DNA from: Salisapilia sapeloensis
Taxonomy: Eukaryota > Oomycota > Peronosporomycetes > Peronosporales > Salisapiliaceae
Length of the DNA stretch: 36,385 nucleotides
Direction: 5' to 3'
Assembly: GCA_023334545.1 (NCBI GenBank)
Contig: JAADVB010000199.1
Span: 1-36,385 of the forward strand
The notes under the pieces: generated by a model
What the model was told of the DNA's origin: nothing
Seen by the model: only the letters and a program-made list of their open reading frames with translations
The model's database searches: none
In this document: one piece after another, positions 9,145 to 20,043 of the stretch
Numbering within the stretch: the stretch's first letter is position 1
Layout: every line of letters begins with the position of its first letter
Position numbers and translations under genes: made by a program

Positions 9145-12100
9145 TCATTCATCTTCGCTCGTATCTTCTGTCGAGCCAGGGTAGATCCCAGTGTCCTGGT
9201 AGATGGCCTGCTTCTCTCTCTCCAGCTCCAAACGCGCTTCGTTCACTGCATCCGTCACGTGCTTGTCGATGAACCTCTCGGCCGCCAGCTCCTGAAACTT
9301 TTCCAGCAGCACGTTCTCGTCCATCGCCTGCTCCTCGGACGTCACCTCCAACGCTACCTCTTTCTCCAGCGATCCCCACGTGTCGGAGCTGTTCGTACTG
9401 CTACTAAGAGACCGGTTGTGACTGTGTCGTCTCTTGCCACTGCGCACCACCTCCAGCCGAGCTCTGGCGTCGGACAATATCTTCCTCTTCCCCGCCCGCT
9501 TGGCCAGCCACGCACGTGCCTCTTCCTGCGCCTCTCTCGCTACGATCGTCAGCGTCGCTCTCTCCTGATCCATCAAGAACTGGAGCGTCGCCTGGTCCAG
9601 TAGTGCCGCCCCACTCACCTTTCCACCCTCGAGGCCAGACACCTGCAGCTCGGCCACCTCCACACTCCGTTCAGAGCCAAGCATACTTCCGCTACCTTCC
9701 GTGCCTGGCATACTCCCACTGCTCACGAACAACGGGTCCGTGGATGCTGTCGTCACGATCACCGACCGAGGCGGGGCTTCACGCAAGCTTCCACTCACGC
9801 CTCTCGCCTCCTTGAGCGCCTCTGCTCGATTCACGACCACCTTGGCACTCTGCAAGTCCATCGGACTACTCCCAGGCACTTCTGTGATCGGCGCCAACGT
9901 CGGTGTCGGCGCAGCATAACTCACCGTCACGGCTTGGGATGGCGCCAGCTGCGTCGAGATCGCGGCAGGCGCACTCAGCATCCCTGACGCAGCCTCACTG
10001 GCGCCGATGCCTGATCGAGGGACCATGTCCGGCATGGAAGACATCCTCTCCATGCCAGAGCTCTCTGTCGGCAGCAGTCTCCTCTCTGCTTCCTCCACAC
10101 TCAGCTCCCGCAGCTCCGTCGGAATGCCTCGGTCGTCCTGCTCCTCTGTTGCTGGCTTGGCATTCGCAGCCTCCAGCGTCTTAAGCTGTGTCCTCAGCTG
10201 TTTCACAGCCTCCGTGGTCGTTAGTCCAGTGGAGTCCATGACTTCATGCTGCACGAGTTCTTCCCAGCTGAGCAAGAGTTCAATCAGTTCGTTCGACCGG
10301 ACAGCTCGCTGGAGTGCCAGGTGCAGCAGCCCCATGTGCGACACTGGTGTCACCATCCGCACTTTGGCACCATGCTCCACCAGACACTTGGCCAGTTCCA
10401 CCTTCTCCTTCTCTACGCACAGCATGAGTGGCGTCTTGGCCACATCGCCACCCCCAACGCTATCATCGCTGACACTGCTTCCGCCAGTGTTGGTTCCGCG
10501 ACTAGAGCTAAGCATTCCATCGTACTCTAGCGACTCGTCCCATGTGTCCAGTCGGCTCCAGGACGTCACGTAGCTCGAACTTCTCGCCAACATCGCCCCA
10601 TGCTTTTCACTGAGCACGTTCAAGTCCTGTCCGAACTCCTTCCAGAGCTTGATAAAACGCTCGTCACAGTCGCATCGGACAGCCACGTGCAGTGGCGTGA
10701 GACCCTGGCAGTCCCACCAGACGACGAACACATCTTCCTCTAGCAGCAAACGAATCAGCGCCAAGTTCACTTCGTCCTTTGGATGCTTTGCTGCTAGATG
10801 CAAAGGCGACCGCTTCTGCAGTCGCGTCGGTCCTTCTAGGACTTTGCGACTCCAGTCGTACTTTTCCGTCCGACTCACCATGAGCTGCGTCATCACCAGC
10901 ATGGCGTTGTCGCTGCTGTGAGACGCCAAAGCGCCGTGCAGCGGCGTCTCTCCATTACCTCCCGCCGTCTGCCCTAGACAAGTGCCCTCCGATCGGTCGT
11001 TCAAGAACGCCAGGAACATGCCCAGCACCTGTCTCGTGGGCTGTCCGCCGGCAGCTGCAGCATGCAAGGCAGTGCTGACGTCCGTCCGATGGTCTGTGAT
11101 GACCATGTTCTGCTTCGTGGGCAGGTGGAACGTGAGGTGGCTCCTCCTTGCTCTCTGACTCGACGCACTTGATGCGTTGCTGGACTGGGCTCCACTGAGC
11201 ATGTCGGATGAGTCCACGCTCGGTGTCGTCTCTCGAACGACTCCAACCAGTCCGTCGGATGCGTTCTGCAGCAAACTCTGGATGAGCAGTGTCGATGCGC
11301 CTTGGTAAAAGTCGATCTGCTCTCGACTCGACACTGGCTTGACGAGCGACTGCTTCTCCTCCTCCAGCGGACTCAAGTCTCCATCCTTCTTCTTCCTCCG
11401 CCGTCTCTTCTTCTTCTTCTTCTTTTTTGGCTTCTTTGGAGTAGCTCCGAGCTCGAGCCAGCAAATATGTTTCGTCAGGACATGCACCAGGCTCTCGGAC
11501 GTCAGCTGATGCACCATCTTCATCTGATTCCGATTCAAGTCCAAGAGCAGTGTCGTGAGCTCCACCTGGCCACTTTGGAGCGCCAAGAAGCACACGGGAG
11601 ACCCCGTCTCTTCATCCAAGTACCTCTTCATGCTGTCCTTGCCACCTTCCTTCACCAACGCCTTTGCGATCGTCCAGCTCAGAGCGTACATGCCGAAGCG
11701 TATGCTCAGCGCGAGAGGAGACGCCCGCCTCGCATCCAGCGTTTCCAAATTAGCTCCATGGGCCACCAAGGCGCTTGCTGCCGTCTCTAGGCCACTTTTG
11801 ATGGCAACGTGTAGAGGCAAGTCTCCCTCTTCCACCTCCTCCTCTTCTCTGTCCTCACTGGGAAGAGCCAGGTGCCACTTGCACTCTTTTACGTCGGCCT
11901 CTGCACCAGCCGACAAGAGCAGCTCCACCAGCTCCTGCTGCCTCAGCTTGAGCGCCAAGGTCAATGGTGTGTCATTTCCGTGCCGATCTCGATGTTCGTA
12001 CCCTCGCTTCGTAGCGCCAGAGCTGAGGCCAGAGCCAGTGTTGGCGATCCCAGAGTTCACTTGCAGTCCTCTCGACGGCTGGTACAGACTCACCATGCCT

Positions 12101-13771
12101 GCGATGGCTGCAGCAGGGGCTCCGACCTTGAGCGCCAGATGGAGACTTTGGTTTCCGTAAGCGTCACACGAGGTCGGATCCACGGCGTTCTGGCCGACGA
12201 GAGACGCCACGAGGACCCACAGTCTGGCTTTGAGCGCCAAGTGCAAAGCACTCTCGCCATTCGCATCACATGCAAAGGGGAGTTGAGACGACTGGGAGAG
12301 CGAATAGTCGGTCGTGGGGGCAGACGCGACGGTCGGGCTCACTTCGTCCAGCGAGTCGTGGAGTGAGAGCTGGAGCAAAAGCGAGGAAATGCGTTCGGCG
12401 TACGTGTGCCATCGACAGGCTTTGATGCTCACGTGTAAAGCGTTGTCTCCACTGCCAGACATGTACTCAACGTACGGAACGTACGTGTTCCTGCCTTTCT
12501 TCTTGAGCGCCGACAAAGTTTCCATGACACTTAAGTGGTCTCCGTGATGACACAAGAGCATGAGAAGCGTCCACCTATACCGATCACTGGACTTGGCGAG
12601 AAGGAAAGGCTGCTGATGACGACCGATGAAGCTGGAGAATAAAAAGCGGTGTGCTGGAGAGAGTCGCTGTTCCTCATCCAGCAGCAGATGGAAGAAGCTC
12701 GCATCCAACACTTGTCCAGGATCACTCCCTAGATCCAACAAGAGCTCCAGGACAGAAGAGTTATCTTCACTGTAGGTAACAAGTGCCAACTGGAGTGGCG
12801 TGATAGGCATCTGCGTTAGTCTGTCGTCCGAAACGACGTCTTTCGGCACTTGCCACGCGCTATCCAAGCGGCCACCGCATGATAAGCATTGACGAATGAG
12901 CTCCAAGTCTTTACGATAAACGGCCAAAAGCAACACTCGTCCAGCAAGTTGGGAGAAGAGCGTGTCGTTATCGTCCTCACTCGCCACATCCAGAACTCCA
13001 TCGGACATGGTCAACTTGATACTGTTCTTGTCTCCCTCTTCCTTTAACTCGACGCTTGTCACCTTACTAAGCCCAAACACTTTGGTAGACGACTCATCCA
13101 CGTGAGCTACTTGTACGTCATCTCCCTGGATTCGGAGCACACGAGGCTGCCATCGACCCATCCAGCCTTGCGACCTCTTATGCACCTGGTACTCAAACGT
13201 AGGATCTAGAACCTCATGGTTGAACGGGACGGAGGCGAGGTCGATGCGAGATATCGAAAGCTCCTTCTCTTGTCCGCTCAGAAACCTCCCGGCGTTCAGC
13301 AGCAGCGGCCTCTCTAGCGCAAACGGGTCCTTCTGGACGAGACGCGAGACTGTGTGTGCTTGCAACGCCTTCTTTAGCTCTGAAATGTTTTCTGGCAGTG
13401 GTGAGTCGTCTTCACCCTGCTCTTGGGCGAAGAGCTGTCGTAAAGAGGTGAAGACGGCCGTGTTTTCATAGATGGGGAAGATGGATTGAAGGAAGGTCTT
13501 CAAGTCCTTCCATGTAGGTCTGGTGGGCGAATCCGCACACTGGTCTGCATACAAGTGCAGCAGTCGCGAGAGAAAAGCGTCGTGGAAGCATTCCTCCGTC
13601 GGTTCATGCAGCAGTCGATCTTGCCACGCATGTCGTTAGCTTCTAGATAACCTACTTGCGCACTACTAGTAGAATAGCACCTGCTTCCTGCAGCTCTTCC
13701 AAGTACGGCTGGAGTGCCTCCGGGACCTTTTCCTTCGCTCGAGCGTAGACGCTCGTGCCATCGGGCGGCAT
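9145..13771 (-). CDS. PH-like domain and ankyrin-repeat protein, 1521 aa
   Basis: The model joins 13771-13681 and 13619-9145 (61-nt intron, GTGCTA...GCAAG, phase 1) and replaces a weaker non-ATG start. An alternative GC-AG intron (13620-13659) would keep the same frame. Residues ~173-262 look like a PH domain (EYQVHKRSQGWMGRWQPRVL). From ~265 onward come many ankyrin-type units with TPL-x-LA and LHLA motifs (TPLQLALV, SALHLALKARLWVL, TPLTLALKLRQ, SPLHLAAKHPK, TPLHVAVRCDCD). A polybasic block (DNA ~11385-11442) may act as a nuclear-import or lipid-binding signal. The C-terminal ~350 residues are Ser/Ala-rich, then charged helices that may be coiled coil. A scaffold role at membranes is inferred. 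No enzyme domain was seen. It is divergent from RPS3A across 266 bp. Confidence 0.8.
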
Positions 13772-13987
13772 CTTGCTATTCGACGATGGTCTTCAAGCAG
13801 GTCGCCCGAACGTCGTTGGAACGTCTCTTGTAAATCGGGTGACTGTCCCGCAAGACGGGCGCACTTGCCTGGGTTGGGAGAGTGGCGTCGGTGCCTCTTT
13901 AGTGAGACGATTGTGAGCTATGTTGTACAGGACAGAGGCACTGGTTGGCGCAGGACCAGCCAAATTTCGAGTGCTTCATTTTCGAGC

Positions 13988-13996
13988 CTCATTTCG
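13988..13996 (+). promoter_or_regulatory. Oomycete-type initiator (Inr) before RPS3A
   Basis: CTCATTTCG matches the pyrimidine-rich TCA-x-TYY initiator known from oomycete core promoters. It lies about 45 bp upstream of the RPS3A ATG, a sensible 5' leader length. A second related run, TTCATTTTCG, lies about 15 bp further upstream. No experimental start site is known here. Confidence 0.4.
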
Positions 13997-14037
13997 CCTT
14001 ACGAGCTTAGAACAAGGAAGCTTTATCCCCTGCAAGC

Positions 14038-14948
14038 ATGGCGGTCGGTACGTGCCTCGTTAGCTTACTCGTAGAGATGACAGGGTAGTCTAACCTCGGA
14101 AACCTTAGGAAAGAACAAACGTTTAACCAAGGGTAAGAAGGGTGGCAAGAAGAAGGTGTACGTACCAGCTTTGGATTGTTTTATAAGTGAATATATGCCA
14201 ACGATAACCCTTTGGCAATAGTGCCGACCCGATGACCCGTAAGGACTGGTACGACGTCCGTGCCCCGGCCATCTTCTCCAACCGTGACTGCGGTAAGACC
14301 CTCGTCAACCGTACGCAGGGCACCAAGTCCGCCACGGAAGGTCTCCGCGGCCGTGTCTTTGAGGTCTCTCTGGCCGATCTGAACAAGGACGAGGACCAGG
14401 CCTTCCGCAAGATCCGTCTCTGCGCCGAAGACATCCAGGGCAGCTCGGTCGTCACCGGTTTCCACGGCATGGACTTTACCCGCGACAAGCTCTGCTCGCT
14501 CATCCGCAAGTGGCAGACGCTCATCGAGGCCTTCGTTGACGTGAAGACCACGGACGGTTACCTCGTGCGTCTGTTCTGCATCGCCTTCACCAAGAAGCGC
14601 CCGAACCAGCTGCGCAAGACGGCCTACGCGCAGTCCGCCCAGGTGCGTGCCATCCGTAAGAAGATGACGTCCATCATGGCGGAGGAAGCGTCCAAGTGCG
14701 ACATCAAGGACCTCTTCCTTAAGTTCATTCCGGAGATCATTGGCAAGGAGATCGAGAAGGCCACCCAGGGCATCTACCCTCTCCAGAACGTCTTCATCCG
14801 CAAGTGCAAGATCCTTAAGAAGCCGAAGTTTGACCTTGTCAAGCTCATGGAGCTCCACGAGGGTGGCGCCGAGGAGAAGGGCGCCAAGGTGCCGCGTGAG
14901 ACCGACCAGCTCGTCACGAGCATGGAAGGTGCGGGCGGCCGTCTCTAA
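14038..14948 (+). CDS. RPS3A: Small-subunit ribosomal protein eS1 (RPS3A)
   Basis: eS1 is a core protein of the 40S subunit near the mRNA exit. The model has exons 14038-14047, 14109-14157 and 14222-14948, giving 261 aa (family ~264). The first exon holds only ATG plus seven bases. Introns begin GTACGT in both cases and end CTTAG and AATAG. The joined N-terminus reads [19 protein letters not shown] followed by [12 protein letters not shown], exactly the family's opening. The body ([33 protein letters not shown]) is highly conserved. Codon use in the third exon is strongly biased toward C-ending codons, as expected for a very highly expressed gene. Confidence 0.97.
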
Positions 14949-15138
14949 GCTTTAATAGCGTCCGATGTCCAGGGGAATACAAACACAAGGCGAACTTTCC
15001 AAAAACTTATCCTTATGCCTCTCGTACGTTTCCATCTCTGTGCTACTCTTCTAGATTACCATACGCAGGTCTTCCGAAGTGAGTGCCGAAAAACAGACCT
15101 GCAACCTTCGAGCAACGCGTCTTACAGCACTCCACGAC

Positions 15139-15981
15139 ATGACCGATTCGCTCAAGGCCATCGAGCGCAAGTTCACGGAGCAACGACCGCCACTTGCCTA
15201 CGCCAAGCTGACGGGGAAGCTAGAGGATGGAAGCGACATTGAGACGCTGCTCACACACCTGCCTGCTGAACTAGGACGAGGACAACCAACGCGTAGGTGC
15301 TTATTGTCGATCCGTTGCATCATCAAAAACTCATCCGAATGACCCGACAGCCACGTCTGGTGCCAAGGTTCCTCTGGGAGACCAGAAGGCCATGTCTAGA
15401 CAGCATGCTCGCATTGAGTGGGATAGTACTAAAGGCAAATTCCAATTGACCGTCCTTGGCAAAAACGGAATTCACATCCGAGGGAAGAACATTGCAAAGG
15501 ACGAGACGGTCGACTTGCCTTCCCAGACGCCACTTAAAATAGGCCAGACACGAGTCTACTTTCTCACAGCCATCCGATCTGCATGCAGCACCATGGGAGG
15601 AGTCAAACTGCTCAGTCGCGTATGTTTCTCGTTTTTTGCTCCCTTCGTCCATAACTTTTGTCCTCATAGGCTTTTGACAAGGCGAAGAGTGCAGAAGCAG
15701 CCCCTCCGTCCGAGATCGGCGTCACAGTAGAGACTCTGTGCGACCACATCTTTGCTGCCTTCCCTCGAGCATCAGACGAGCTGGGCGGACGAGAGAACCT
15801 ATTAACCTTCTTCGGAGACTACCTCGAGGCCGATACAGCCAACTATGAACGGTTGCCAGGCACGCAACCGCCGAGGTACCGCCAGAAGCCGAGTGAGACG
15901 AACGCAGCTGGACCGAGCGATACAGAATCCGCCAAGAAGAAACAAAAAACGTCCGACGGTGGAGCGACGCCCGTCCAGTAG
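15139..15981 (+). CDS. FHA-domain protein (FHL1/FOXK-type FHA)
   Basis: Three exons, 15139-15292, 15351-15619 and 15670-15981, give 244 aa. The introns are 58 and 50 nt, and the last exon stays open for 103 codons. FHA domains bind phosphothreonine peptides. Residues ~18-135 form the domain, with YAKLTGKL and AELGRG at its start, then MSRQHARIEWDS (the S/R/H core) and LTVLGKNGIHIRG, ending YFLTA. This is the subtype found in yeast Fhl1, animal FOXK and plant FHA proteins. No forkhead domain follows. The C-terminus instead has a helical segment (VETLCDHIFAAFP) and a Lys-rich tail (SAKKKQKTSDGG) that may be a nuclear signal. The ATG at 15139 was chosen because upstream in-frame starts are not ATG. 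The stop is 19 bp from the convergent BART gene. Confidence 0.8.
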
Positions 15982-16000
15982 CTCAATAGAAGAAAGTGGT

Positions 16001-16462
16001 CTATTTGCTCTCTTTACCCTCAGCTTTGCTCTCCCCATTATCCTTGCTCTCTCCTTTGTCCTCATGCTCGTCGCCAGCCTGCTTTGCGTCCTTGCTCTCC
16101 GCAATCGCTCGACCTTGGACGACTCGCATGAGGTCGTAGAAAGCTTTGTAGTCCATTGACGCCAAGACTACATCGACAAACTTGCTGGACTCGGAGTCCT
16201 CCTTGACAGCCTCTTCGCACAACTTGCCAAAGTCTTCTTCGTCCAGCCCCTCTTCCTTGAGGAACTCTTCCATGTGTTCATTAAAAAGCTCTTGGAAACG
16301 CTTGTAAATTTCCATGTACGCTAGTTCGTGCTCTTCGTCATCGTGGAACGAAAGCGAGTGACGGAGGAAGAATTTTTCAAAGTCATCTTGGAACCGAGGC
16401 GAGGCAATGTACTGCGCCAGTTTCCGAACTGCGTCCGATTCGATGCCAGCATCAAGCGACAT
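16001..16462 (-). CDS. BART-domain protein (ARL2BP/CFAP36-like), 153 aa
   Basis: BART domains bind ARL2/ARL3-type small GTPases. In other eukaryotes, related proteins act in tubulin assembly and cilia or flagella. Residues ~10-115 are all-helical and match the family pattern: ASPRFQDDFEKFFLRHSLSF, then DDEEHELAYMEIYKRFQELF, and an acidic EEFLKEEGLDEEDF stretch. The last ~35 residues are a Lys/Glu/Asp/Ser repeat tail, probably disordered. It is a single exon starting at the only suitable ATG. It is convergent with the FHA gene, 19 bp apart, so the 3' untranslated regions must overlap. A flagellar role in zoospores is plausible but inferred. Confidence 0.7.
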   Translation of the reverse strand: MSLDAGIESDAVRKLAQYIASPRFQDDFEKFFLRHSLSFHDDEEHELAYMEIYKRFQELFNEHMEEFLKEEGLDEEDFGKLCEEAVKEDSESSKFVDVVLASMDYKAFYDLMRVVQGRAIAESKDAKQAGDEHEDKGESKDNGESKAEGKESK

Positions 16463-17663
16463 GGTTCGCTCGTCCGACGGTGGTGTAGAAAACGACGGAG
16501 AGTTTCATCTTTTTCTGAAGTTCATATCTATTTTCGTCTACTTGTAGCTCTACGCTTGCAAAGGACAAGCGACATCGGCTCTAGACGGGAAAAAGTATCC
16601 GAGCCAGCGCCATTCCGTTGCTTGGACCAACCGTCGTGCATGCGCAACTTGCAACTCCCGTCTCTTGCCCCCTCATGCTTGAAGTGTGTTTGAAGCTCAT
16701 CGTTTGTCGGAATGCATCGAGGATTTGAAAGCCAAATGACTGGGTTTGCTCGATCGTTTGTCAAGCTCAGAACGAGCGCTGAAGCTGCTTCAGCTCACTA
16801 GAGAAAGTAGAGTCGTTTACGCACCACTGTGGATAGTCGGCAGAGTGAGCAGGGGAGACCCAAGCGAAGACTAGATAGAGTTCACTCTACGACGCAACGT
16901 GGCACACTTCGCAATCACACACTTTCGATGTAGGGATCCTGGCGTAAGCAATATCAAGAATTTTAGCAGAGGGCCTAGCTCTTCTAATCCTTACTTTACG
17001 ACATATCTATGCATGCCTACATCACCGCATCAATAGCACGACGACCGGATGCATAGGACTCGGTGAAGGAGGCGAAATTTTCTGATAACTCATGCAGGGC
17101 GCACTCGCCGCTCGCGCTACCGTCGCATTCGACCTATCCTCTCGTATCCTGAAGCAAACGTGCGTGTCGACGTTGCCTCGACTATCTCACGACCCCTCAT
17201 CTGCCTCAAGTCGCTTGACGGGCGGAATGTACCATTTGCCCTTTCGTCCTGCATCAGGACGACCAGCACTTGATTTGGTCGATTAAGTATTTGGTAATGA
17301 CACCTTCCGTCCAACTTCAGTTTTACTCGTGACTGGTGCAAATACCTATCACCGTCTCTCTGATTGGCCGTAAATGCCCTCCTAGTCACGAAACCCGCCA
17401 TCCTGCACAATTCTCGTTTTTCGTACTGCCCCCGAGGTCACGCCTTCTGCAATCTACGTCGCTACTAGTCGAGTCTCTCGAGCACTTGCTCCTGCACGCG
17501 ACCGCCGACGTCCACATCGACCTCCTTCTCCAGTCGTATCTGTCACTTGCACACCAAACCAACGGACGCGATAGAACACTTCGCTCTTCCGACGCCCTCA
17601 ACGTGATCACTTTGCACATCGCTGCCCTCCCTCTTTCATGCCCGCTCTCCCCACGAAAAAAAC
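16463..17663. other. 1.2-kb intergenic region between two divergent genes
   Basis: This region holds the promoters of the BART gene (-) and the LRR gene (+). Open frames of 60-160 codons exist on both strands (for example 17092-17286 +, 64 codons from an ATG; 17336-17815 +, overlapping the LRR start), but none has a recognisable domain or a good splice context. I regard them as chance. No RNA gene or repeat was recognised. Confidence 0.4.
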
Positions 17664-19709
17664 ATGCAAGATGCAAACGCAAGATACAAATACAGTGGAG
17701 ATGGGAAGCCTTCTGCCGCGCCTCTAGTACGCGCCAGATCTCTCCCCGACAGCCCCACCGCATCCACGTCCCAGCCATCTCGAGAGCTCATTCAGCGAAG
17801 TCTTCAGCAGTATAAGAAGGAGCTAGAGCAAGAAGGCGCCTCGTATAGCGTCGTCGGACAGCGACTGCAGAGAGACCTCTCTCCCTTCTCGGTGCTCAAA
17901 CTCAGCGGATTCTCGCTCGGAGACAAGACCATACGACTGCTCTCGCACGCACTCCGGTCTCCGACTGCCTCTATTGAGACCCTGGATCTCGGCTTCAACC
18001 GCATCAGTGACCGAGGTGCGCTCTACCTCGCCAACGCTCTCGCTGTCAACACGTCGATCAAGAACATGTACTTGAGTGGGAACGAGATCGGCGTCAAGGG
18101 CGTCCAGTCTCTCTCGGAAAGCCTCAAACTCAACACGACACTGCAGAGTCTCCACCTGAGTGGCAACAACATTGGAGACGAAGGCGCAGTAGCCTTAGCA
18201 CTCGGCCTGGAGCTCAACACTGGTCTCAATTCGCTCTACCTGGGTACGAATGGCATCGGAAGCATGGGAATGGCTGCTCTCTCCAAGTCTCTGACCAAGA
18301 ACAAACATTTGACGGAGCTCACGCTAGGTCAGAACAAAATTGGTAGTGCCGGCGCCGTCGCCCTCGCCTCCTCGTTCACTACCAACTCCCTCACCCACCT
18401 CCTGACGCTCGAGATTGGGAAGAACGAGATCGGAAACGAAGGTGTCTTGCAGCTCGCCCAAGCCTTGTCCTGCTCCAGGAACAGCATTCAGAATCTGTAC
18501 CTAGACAATAATCCTCTTGGTGACGAAGGTGGCGCCGCCATTGGTCGGCTGCTGGCACACAACAGCAGTCTTCGTGTTGTGGACCTGAGCTACAGTCAGC
18601 TGTCCCTCGTAGGTCTCCGAGAACTCTCGCGTGGTCTCGCCCTCACAACGTCCTTGCTGTGCCTCGTGGTTGACGGCCACGACTGGGCCAGCACTCGGTT
18701 CATCCAGAGCTCATCCGCCCGAGAGGCGCTACAGGGAGTGGCTTTGTCCAAGCCGTCTGCCCAGCACTTTGCTGCCTCGTGTGTCCTGCAAGCCGTCAAG
18801 AGCAACCTTCGGTCTAAACTGCGCAAACTGGCTGGCGTCGACCTATCTCTCGCATTGAACAACCAGGACAAGCAGGTGATCTTGGGAGACGACGAGCAAA
18901 AGCAGCCGCATTTCGGAAGCTCCACGTCGAGCGTCTCCGGAAAACGCTTCCGAGCTGCTTCTGCCGGGAGCCCTGAAATGTCCAACTACAACCGGAGCTC
19001 TGACGACGTCTTGAGTCGGAACGACCAGGTGCTGCAGTTTTTTCAGACGAACCGGACGGTACAGACGCAGCCTCCTCGATCGCTCAAGCGCAAGACGTCT
19101 GAGGAGCGAGCCAAGCAGGAGTCTCCCCAGAAAGACGGAAAGATGCAGAAGCGGGTTGACAGCCGAGAGTCTGTCAACAGTACGCACTCGTACTCTAGTG
19201 GTAGCGACCGAGGCAGCCAGACGCGTCTGAGCTCCAACTCTCTGAATAGCCAGATGCAGGCCATGGGCAAACCACCTCGTCCGCCTTCGCTCCAGCCTCC
19301 AGTGCACCAGCCAAAGCCTCAAGAAGGAAACCTGTCGCTCAAGAGTCCGAGGTACGAGTCGACGATGGAAGGGCAGGCAAAGCAGGTGGTGCTGGCCATT
19401 GGGAAACTGCCGTTCAATGAGCAGGAGCTGCAGACGCTGACGAGTTACTACCTGCCGCAAACAGCGTGTGAGGACGCGAAGCACTGCGGGAAGGAAGAGT
19501 GCTGTAGTGTGTGCAGCAAGAGTCGACTGGCCAGGTACCCTCGCATGATGCAGTATAAGACGGAACAAGAGCGACATGGTCCGCTGCCTCCGGAGCAGTT
19601 GCTGTTGCTGTTGCGGCAGCTCCACTACCTCGCAGGTGCCTTCCAGCACGTGCCCGAGGCCGCCGCGACGGTCGACCGTATCCTGGCGTCGATCTATGAG
19701 TCCAAGTGA
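17664..19709 (+). CDS. Leucine-rich-repeat protein (ribonuclease-inhibitor type), 681 aa
   Basis: Residues ~80-360 carry about nine tandem 28-residue LRRs of the NOD3/ribonuclease-inhibitor type, such as LDLGFNRISDRGALYLANAL, MYLSGNEIGVKGVQSLSESL and LHLSGNNIGDEGAVALALGL. These solenoids are protein-interaction surfaces. No NACHT, kinase, signal peptide or membrane segment is present, so it is probably cytosolic or nuclear. Residues ~410-590 are Ser/Gln/Arg-rich and likely disordered. The C-terminus has a cysteine cluster (CEDAKHCGKEECCSVC) that might bind metal, then a helical end. The stop TGA lies within AAGTGAGT, a perfect 5' splice signal, so a short extra 3' exon is possible. The start has no rival ATG that keeps the repeats. 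Function is unknown. Confidence 0.8.
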   Translation: MQDANARYKYSGDGKPSAAPLVRARSLPDSPTASTSQPSRELIQRSLQQYKKELEQEGASYSVVGQRLQRDLSPFSVLKLSGFSLGDKTIRLLSHALRSPTASIETLDLGFNRISDRGALYLANALAVNTSIKNMYLSGNEIGVKGVQSLSESLKLNTTLQSLHLSGNNIGDEGAVALALGLELNTGLNSLYLGTNGIGSMGMAALSKSLTKNKHLTELTLGQNKIGSAGAVALASSFTTNSLTHLLTLEIGKNEIGNEGVLQLAQALSCSRNSIQNLYLDNNPLGDEGGAAIGRLLAHNSSLRVVDLSYSQLSLVGLRELSRGLALTTSLLCLVVDGHDWASTRFIQSSSAREALQGVALSKPSAQHFAASCVLQAVKSNLRSKLRKLAGVDLSLALNNQDKQVILGDDEQKQPHFGSSTSSVSGKRFRAASAGSPEMSNYNRSSDDVLSRNDQVLQFFQTNRTVQTQPPRSLKRKTSEERAKQESPQKDGKMQKRVDSRESVNSTHSYSSGSDRGSQTRLSSNSLNSQMQAMGKPPRPPSLQPPVHQPKPQEGNLSLKSPRYESTMEGQAKQVVLAIGKLPFNEQELQTLTSYYLPQTACEDAKHCGKEECCSVCSKSRLARYPRMMQYKTEQERHGPLPPEQLLLLLRQLHYLAGAFQHVPEAAATVDRILASIYESK

Positions 19710-20043
19710 GTTTTTCTTTGTCGTTTTGAAGACCAGGCAAGTAGGTAGAGTATTTATCAGTAGGAGCGAACGACGACAACCTTGAGTCACGCACAGATTG
19801 CAGCGTTGTTTCGTTGGGAGAGATGGGCGGGATGGACGAGAGAGGCTCAAGTCGTCGTTCTGTCGTGTATGCCATCCTTGTCAGAGGTAGAAGGATGCTT
19901 CGTACAGTTATAAGCAGAGGATGGACTGCCATTCGTGTACTACTCGAATTCAAACTCAGAATTATTCTAAACGAGACATGCATAGTTCTACTCGTGTATC
20001 CAGACTTCTTTATTGCTTTATAAAAGGCCTGTTATTCGTCGTC
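19710..20043. other. Spacer between convergent LRR and small secreted-protein genes
   Basis: This 334-bp spacer holds both genes' 3' ends. It may include a short last exon of the LRR gene if the GTGAGT at its stop is a real splice site; candidate acceptors are near 19761 and 19797. No other feature was seen. Confidence 0.35.

Noticed and set aside
14181..14858. 225-codon open frame antisense to RPS3A
   Set aside because: It is Leu/Asp/Val-rich, mirroring the biased codons of a ribosomal protein gene.
16528..17286. Short frames on both strands between the BART and LRR genes
   Set aside because: No conserved motif or supporting signal; the 64-codon frame at 17092 has a presequence-like start but nothing after it.
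18843..19850. 335-codon open frame antisense to the LRR gene
   Set aside because: The composition (Arg/Leu-rich without motifs) is typical of the reverse of a Ser/Gln-rich coding stretch.
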